From Mesomycoplasma ovipneumoniae (GTDB lineage Bacteria > Bacillota_I > Bacilli_A > Mycoplasmatales > Metamycoplasmataceae): DNA of 9,766 bases. The position numbers and the translations under genes are program-made. The DNA lies in contig VZDP01000009.1 in assembly GCA_009756935.1 (NCBI GenBank), forward strand, positions 24,738 through 34,503. Reading direction: 5' to 3'. Positions within the stretch are counted from its first letter, which is position 1. Each line of letters starts with the position of its first letter. Under the pieces are notes generated by a model. That model ran no database searches, was not told the origin of the DNA, and was given only the letters and a program-made list of their open reading frames with translations. Positions 8,225 through 9,766 of the stretch are shown in pieces.

Positions 8225-8274
8225 CCACCTGTGTTGATTTCTCTAAATCAAATCTAAATTATATACTAATTTAG
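8225..8274 (-). promoter_or_regulatory. Promoter C: TATAAT within an imperfect palindrome, plus AGGTGG ribosome site
   Basis: On the minus strand CTAAATTAGTA (8274-8264) is followed by TATAATTTAG, so TATAAT occupies 8263-8258. The 21-base element is one base short of the perfect 22-bp palindrome in front of the paralogous gene. AGGTGG (8230-8225) sits 8 nt before ATG 8216. Sequence between the palindrome and the ribosome site (TTGATTTAGA..AAATCAAC) is conserved in both copies. An operator overlapping the -10 box is likely but inferred. Confidence 0.6.
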
Positions 8275-8502
8275 GCATCATATAACCTAAAAAAATTAGA
8301 AATTATTTTGCCTAATTGGCTAAATAATGTGAAATTAAATTAGATTTCTATCTGAAAAAATCCATAAAAATTTAAAACAGAAAATTATGAACACTCTCTA
8401 AAACTCTAAATTTTAGTGTAAATTATTTACGCCCAATTAACTGTACTTTTAGTTAATAAGAAATTCTCACACAAAAACAAGTCTTGTTTTAACAAAATAG
8501 TA
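8275..8502. other. Gene-free spacer between the two membrane-protein units
   Basis: Bases 8275-8310 resemble the stretch around the ABC transporter stop (9523-9555; both contain CCTAAAAAA and nearby ATT/ACTATTTTT), so the duplication seems to begin near that stop. The rest is unique. It has two small AT-rich inverted repeats: ATTAACT/AGTTAAT (8436-8457) and AAAACAAG-T-CTTGTTTT (8474-8490). No gene seen apart from an open frame running in from 8729 to about 8430 (see findings). Confidence 0.5.
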
Positions 8503-8529
8503 AAACTCCTGCCAAATTGGCGGGAGTTT
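8503..8529 (-). terminator. Strong hairpin terminator after membrane-protein gene D
   Basis: AAACTCCTGCC and GGCGGGAGTTT form an 11-pair stem (one G-T) with a 5-base AAATT loop, by far the most stable hairpin in this AT-rich window. On the minus strand the stem ends in AGTTTTACTATTTTGTT, a usable T-rich tail. It lies about 200 nt after the stop of the gene at 8730-9461 and insulates the gene at 7485-8216. The + strand tail (TTTCTTTC) would also work weakly. Confidence 0.65.
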
Positions 8530-8729
8530 CTTTCAAGTTTTCAATCGTTATACCAATCAATAAATCAACTTATTTTTTGGTAAGCCACAGACACATTTTC
8601 AAAATTTACAAATTCAATATTAATCGTGACTACAAAATAGTGTAAAAAATTATTGGTGAGTTTGTGGTGGTTGTTTTTTGAAGGTATTAATTTATTTGTG
8701 CTTTGGTTTTCTAAAAAATTTATGCAATC
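8530..8729 (-). repeat. 3' flanking repeat of gene D (homologous to 7285-7484)
   Basis: Direct-repeat partner of the segment after gene C. In the frame of gene D, immediately after its TAA, it stays open for about 100 codons (INFLENQSTNKLI, FVVTINIEFVNFENV, ISWFIDWYND) through the terminator hairpin to a stop near 8430. No start codon or ribosome site is seen, so it is listed as flanking sequence that may be a relic of a longer gene. Confidence 0.6.
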
Positions 8730-9461
8730 TTAAATGTCTTTAGGAAGATAAAATCTGATAAAAATACTTTTAAAGCTTTTTTTAGATTCTTCAACAGAAA
8801 CAGTCAAAAGATTTCTAAAAACTTGTATTAATTTGATTAATGATTGATTTAATCACGTTGAGGCAACACTAGTAATAACAAAAAGTATAATACCAGTTAT
8901 CAGCGAATATGTAAAGTTAGGAATAACAGATAAATTATTATCTTTTGTTGAAATAAGTGCTGTCATCATAAAATAGTAAGATAAAGCAAGACCTGCCATT
9001 AAAATAGGAGCAAAAAATAATTCAACAATCTGCAATTTTAAAGTAATCTTGTATATAAATTTTCGTTTTTCTTCATAATCGGGATCTTGTTCATTAAATT
9101 CAGAAGCAATTAAAGGTAATTGAAATTTTAACCAAGTATTATAATTTGAAACTTTTTTTGCAAATCAAGCTGCATTTTTTTCAATTTTTAAAAGTTTGGG
9201 AAACTTTTTTTCAAGTTCTTCATTTGACAAATTCAAAGCCTCTTTTTTGTATTTGCGAATAAATCAAATGTATCTTGAAATGGTAAGAAAAGCAAACAAA
9301 AAAATCGAACCAAAAATAAGTATTCTTAAAATAAGTATATGTTCAGGAAATATGGGTTGAAAATGTGTGCTTATTATAAAAATCAACGATAAAAAAAAGC
9401 TTGAAACAACATAAATGGGTTTAAGAAATACTAGTCTATTAAGTAGTAAAATTGATTTCAT
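8730..9461 (-). CDS. Four-helix membrane protein, paralogue D (candidate immunity or self-protection protein)
   Basis: A 243-residue frame from ATG 9461-9459 to TAA 8732-8730, with UGA Trp in RYIWFIRK, NAAWFAKK and ASTWLNQ. AGGTGG (9475-9470) precedes it by 8 nt; an in-frame GTG at 9473 overlaps that site and is unlikely to be the start. Same layout as paralogue C: helices at about 16-34 and 41-64, a charged helical middle (68-142), helices at about 146-170 and 179-204, and a basic tail. The middle (SNEELEKKFPKLLKIEKNAA, YNTWLKFQLPLIAS, FNEQDP) and the loop STKDNNLSVIPNFTYS are nearly unchanged between copies, whereas the membrane segments vary more, which suggests selection on the soluble parts. 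It follows the ABC transporter stop by 82 nt and has its own palindrome/promoter. Its function is inferred from context only. Confidence 0.88.
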
Positions 9462-9469
9462 TTTAATAA

Positions 9470-9522
9470 CCACCTGCGTTGATTTTTTTCTAAATCAAGT
9501 CTAAATTAGTATACTAATTTAG
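9470..9522 (-). promoter_or_regulatory. Promoter D: perfect 22-bp palindrome over the -10 region, plus AGGTGG ribosome site
   Basis: CTAAATTAGTA joined to its exact reverse complement TACTAATTTAG occupies 9501-9522, and TATACT within it (9513-9508) can serve as the -10 box. No T-run follows, so it does not look like a terminator for the ABC gene although it starts 22 nt after that stop. The leader to AGGTGG (9475-9470) is nearly identical to that of gene C. It is the kind of site a dimeric repressor would bind. Confidence 0.6.
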
Positions 9523-9543
9523 ATATAAAGTGACCTAAAAAAT

Positions 9544-9766
9544 TTACAAACTATTTTTAAGAAGTTCAGTAACAGGTTTTTTGTAATATCTTAATGATAT
9601 GAAGAAATAGATAAGGAAAATAAGTAAGCTAATTGAGAATCAAATTACAATGAAATTGATAAAAATTTGTGTATAAGTTGGACTGATAAAATCAGCGGTT
9701 GTTATCAAGCTATAAAAATATGGCATGCTAGGTAAACTTATTATTAGCCCTGATATTAAAATTAAG
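9544..9766 (-). CDS. C-terminal end of a MacB/FtsX-type ABC transporter (5' end missing)
   Basis: The reading frame enters from the right window edge and stops at TAA 9546-9544. Its last residues, IWFSISLLIFLIYF then RYYKKPVTELLKNSL, are a final membrane helix and a short basic cytoplasmic tail, the usual ending of FtsX-like permeases. Bases 9617-9766 are identical to 1-150, which encode the same part of the transporter at the left edge, so this is either the missing 3' end of that same gene (circular molecule or tandem unit) or an identical second copy. Gene 8730-9461 begins 82 nt downstream of the stop, with no clear terminator between them. Confidence 0.9.
9617..9766. repeat. Terminal direct repeat, right copy (identical to 1-150)
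   Basis: Partner of the left-edge repeat, offset by 9,616 bases, with no mismatch by eye. The unique unit is therefore 9,616 bp. The bases just inside (9544-9616) supply the C-terminal 24 codons and stop that the left-edge gene lacks. Confidence 0.97.

Noticed and set aside
9501..9522. Palindrome as the terminator of the ABC transporter gene
   Set aside because: It lies 22 nt after the stop, but no T-run follows and a near-identical element sits at the promoter of the paralogous gene, where there is no ABC gene directly upstream.
1..9766. Self-replicating mycoplasma plasmid
   Set aside because: The ends overlap, but no Rep-like protein, iteron cluster or mobilisation gene was found, so the claim was limited to a circle or tandem unit.
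1..9766. Transfer RNA, ribosomal RNA, CRISPR array or insertion sequence
   Set aside because: No cloverleaf, spaced short repeats, transposase motif or terminal inverted repeats were seen on either strand.

Overview
The window reads as mollicute (Mycoplasma-type) DNA. It is very AT-rich, promoters are bare TATAAT boxes, and genes are continuous only when TGA is read as tryptophan. The best proof of the code is internal: two paralogous secreted proteins have the same SW-I-S-G motif with Trp written TGG in one copy and TGA in the other. All intact genes lie on the minus strand; transcription runs from high to low coordinates. The species cannot be named from the sequence alone.

Layout in transcription order. 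(1) 9544-9766 holds the last codons of a MacB/FtsX-type ABC transporter gene. (2) 9461-8730 and 8216-7485 are two tandem paralogues of a 243-residue four-helix membrane protein, each behind a palindrome that overlaps its -10 box and each followed by a hairpin-bearing repeat. (3) 6443-7075 (+ strand) is an unrecognised reading frame without a start, cut where duplicated sequence begins. (4) 6190-5528 is a secreted protein of 220 residues, followed by a frameshifted remnant (5521-5228) of a membrane-anchored protein. (5) 4848-4159 is a paralogous secreted protein of 229 residues, then the intact membrane-anchored helical protein (4155-2272), then the ABC transporter (from 2285 to the window edge). 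The last three are tightly packed (2-nt gap between stop codon and next gene, then a 14-nt overlap) and look like one operon.

The first and last 150 bases of the window are identical and in the same orientation. Joining them makes a 9,616-bp circle or tandem unit in which the ABC transporter becomes one uninterrupted 785-residue gene running into its stop codon at 9544. So the window is probably either one closed circle or one unit of a chromosomal tandem array. No replication gene is visible, which favours an array or a repeat-collapsed assembly over a plasmid.

Functional reading (inference): a small secreted protein, a surface-anchored partner and a MacB-like ABC transporter, repeatedly duplicated and diversified, with paired small membrane proteins next door that could be immunity or self-protection proteins. 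This resembles in outline the peptide-exporting, bacteriocin-type loci of Firmicutes (lactococcin 972 type), but no sequence match to a known bacteriocin was recognised. A 17-base homopolymer upstream of one secreted-protein promoter suggests phase-variable expression.
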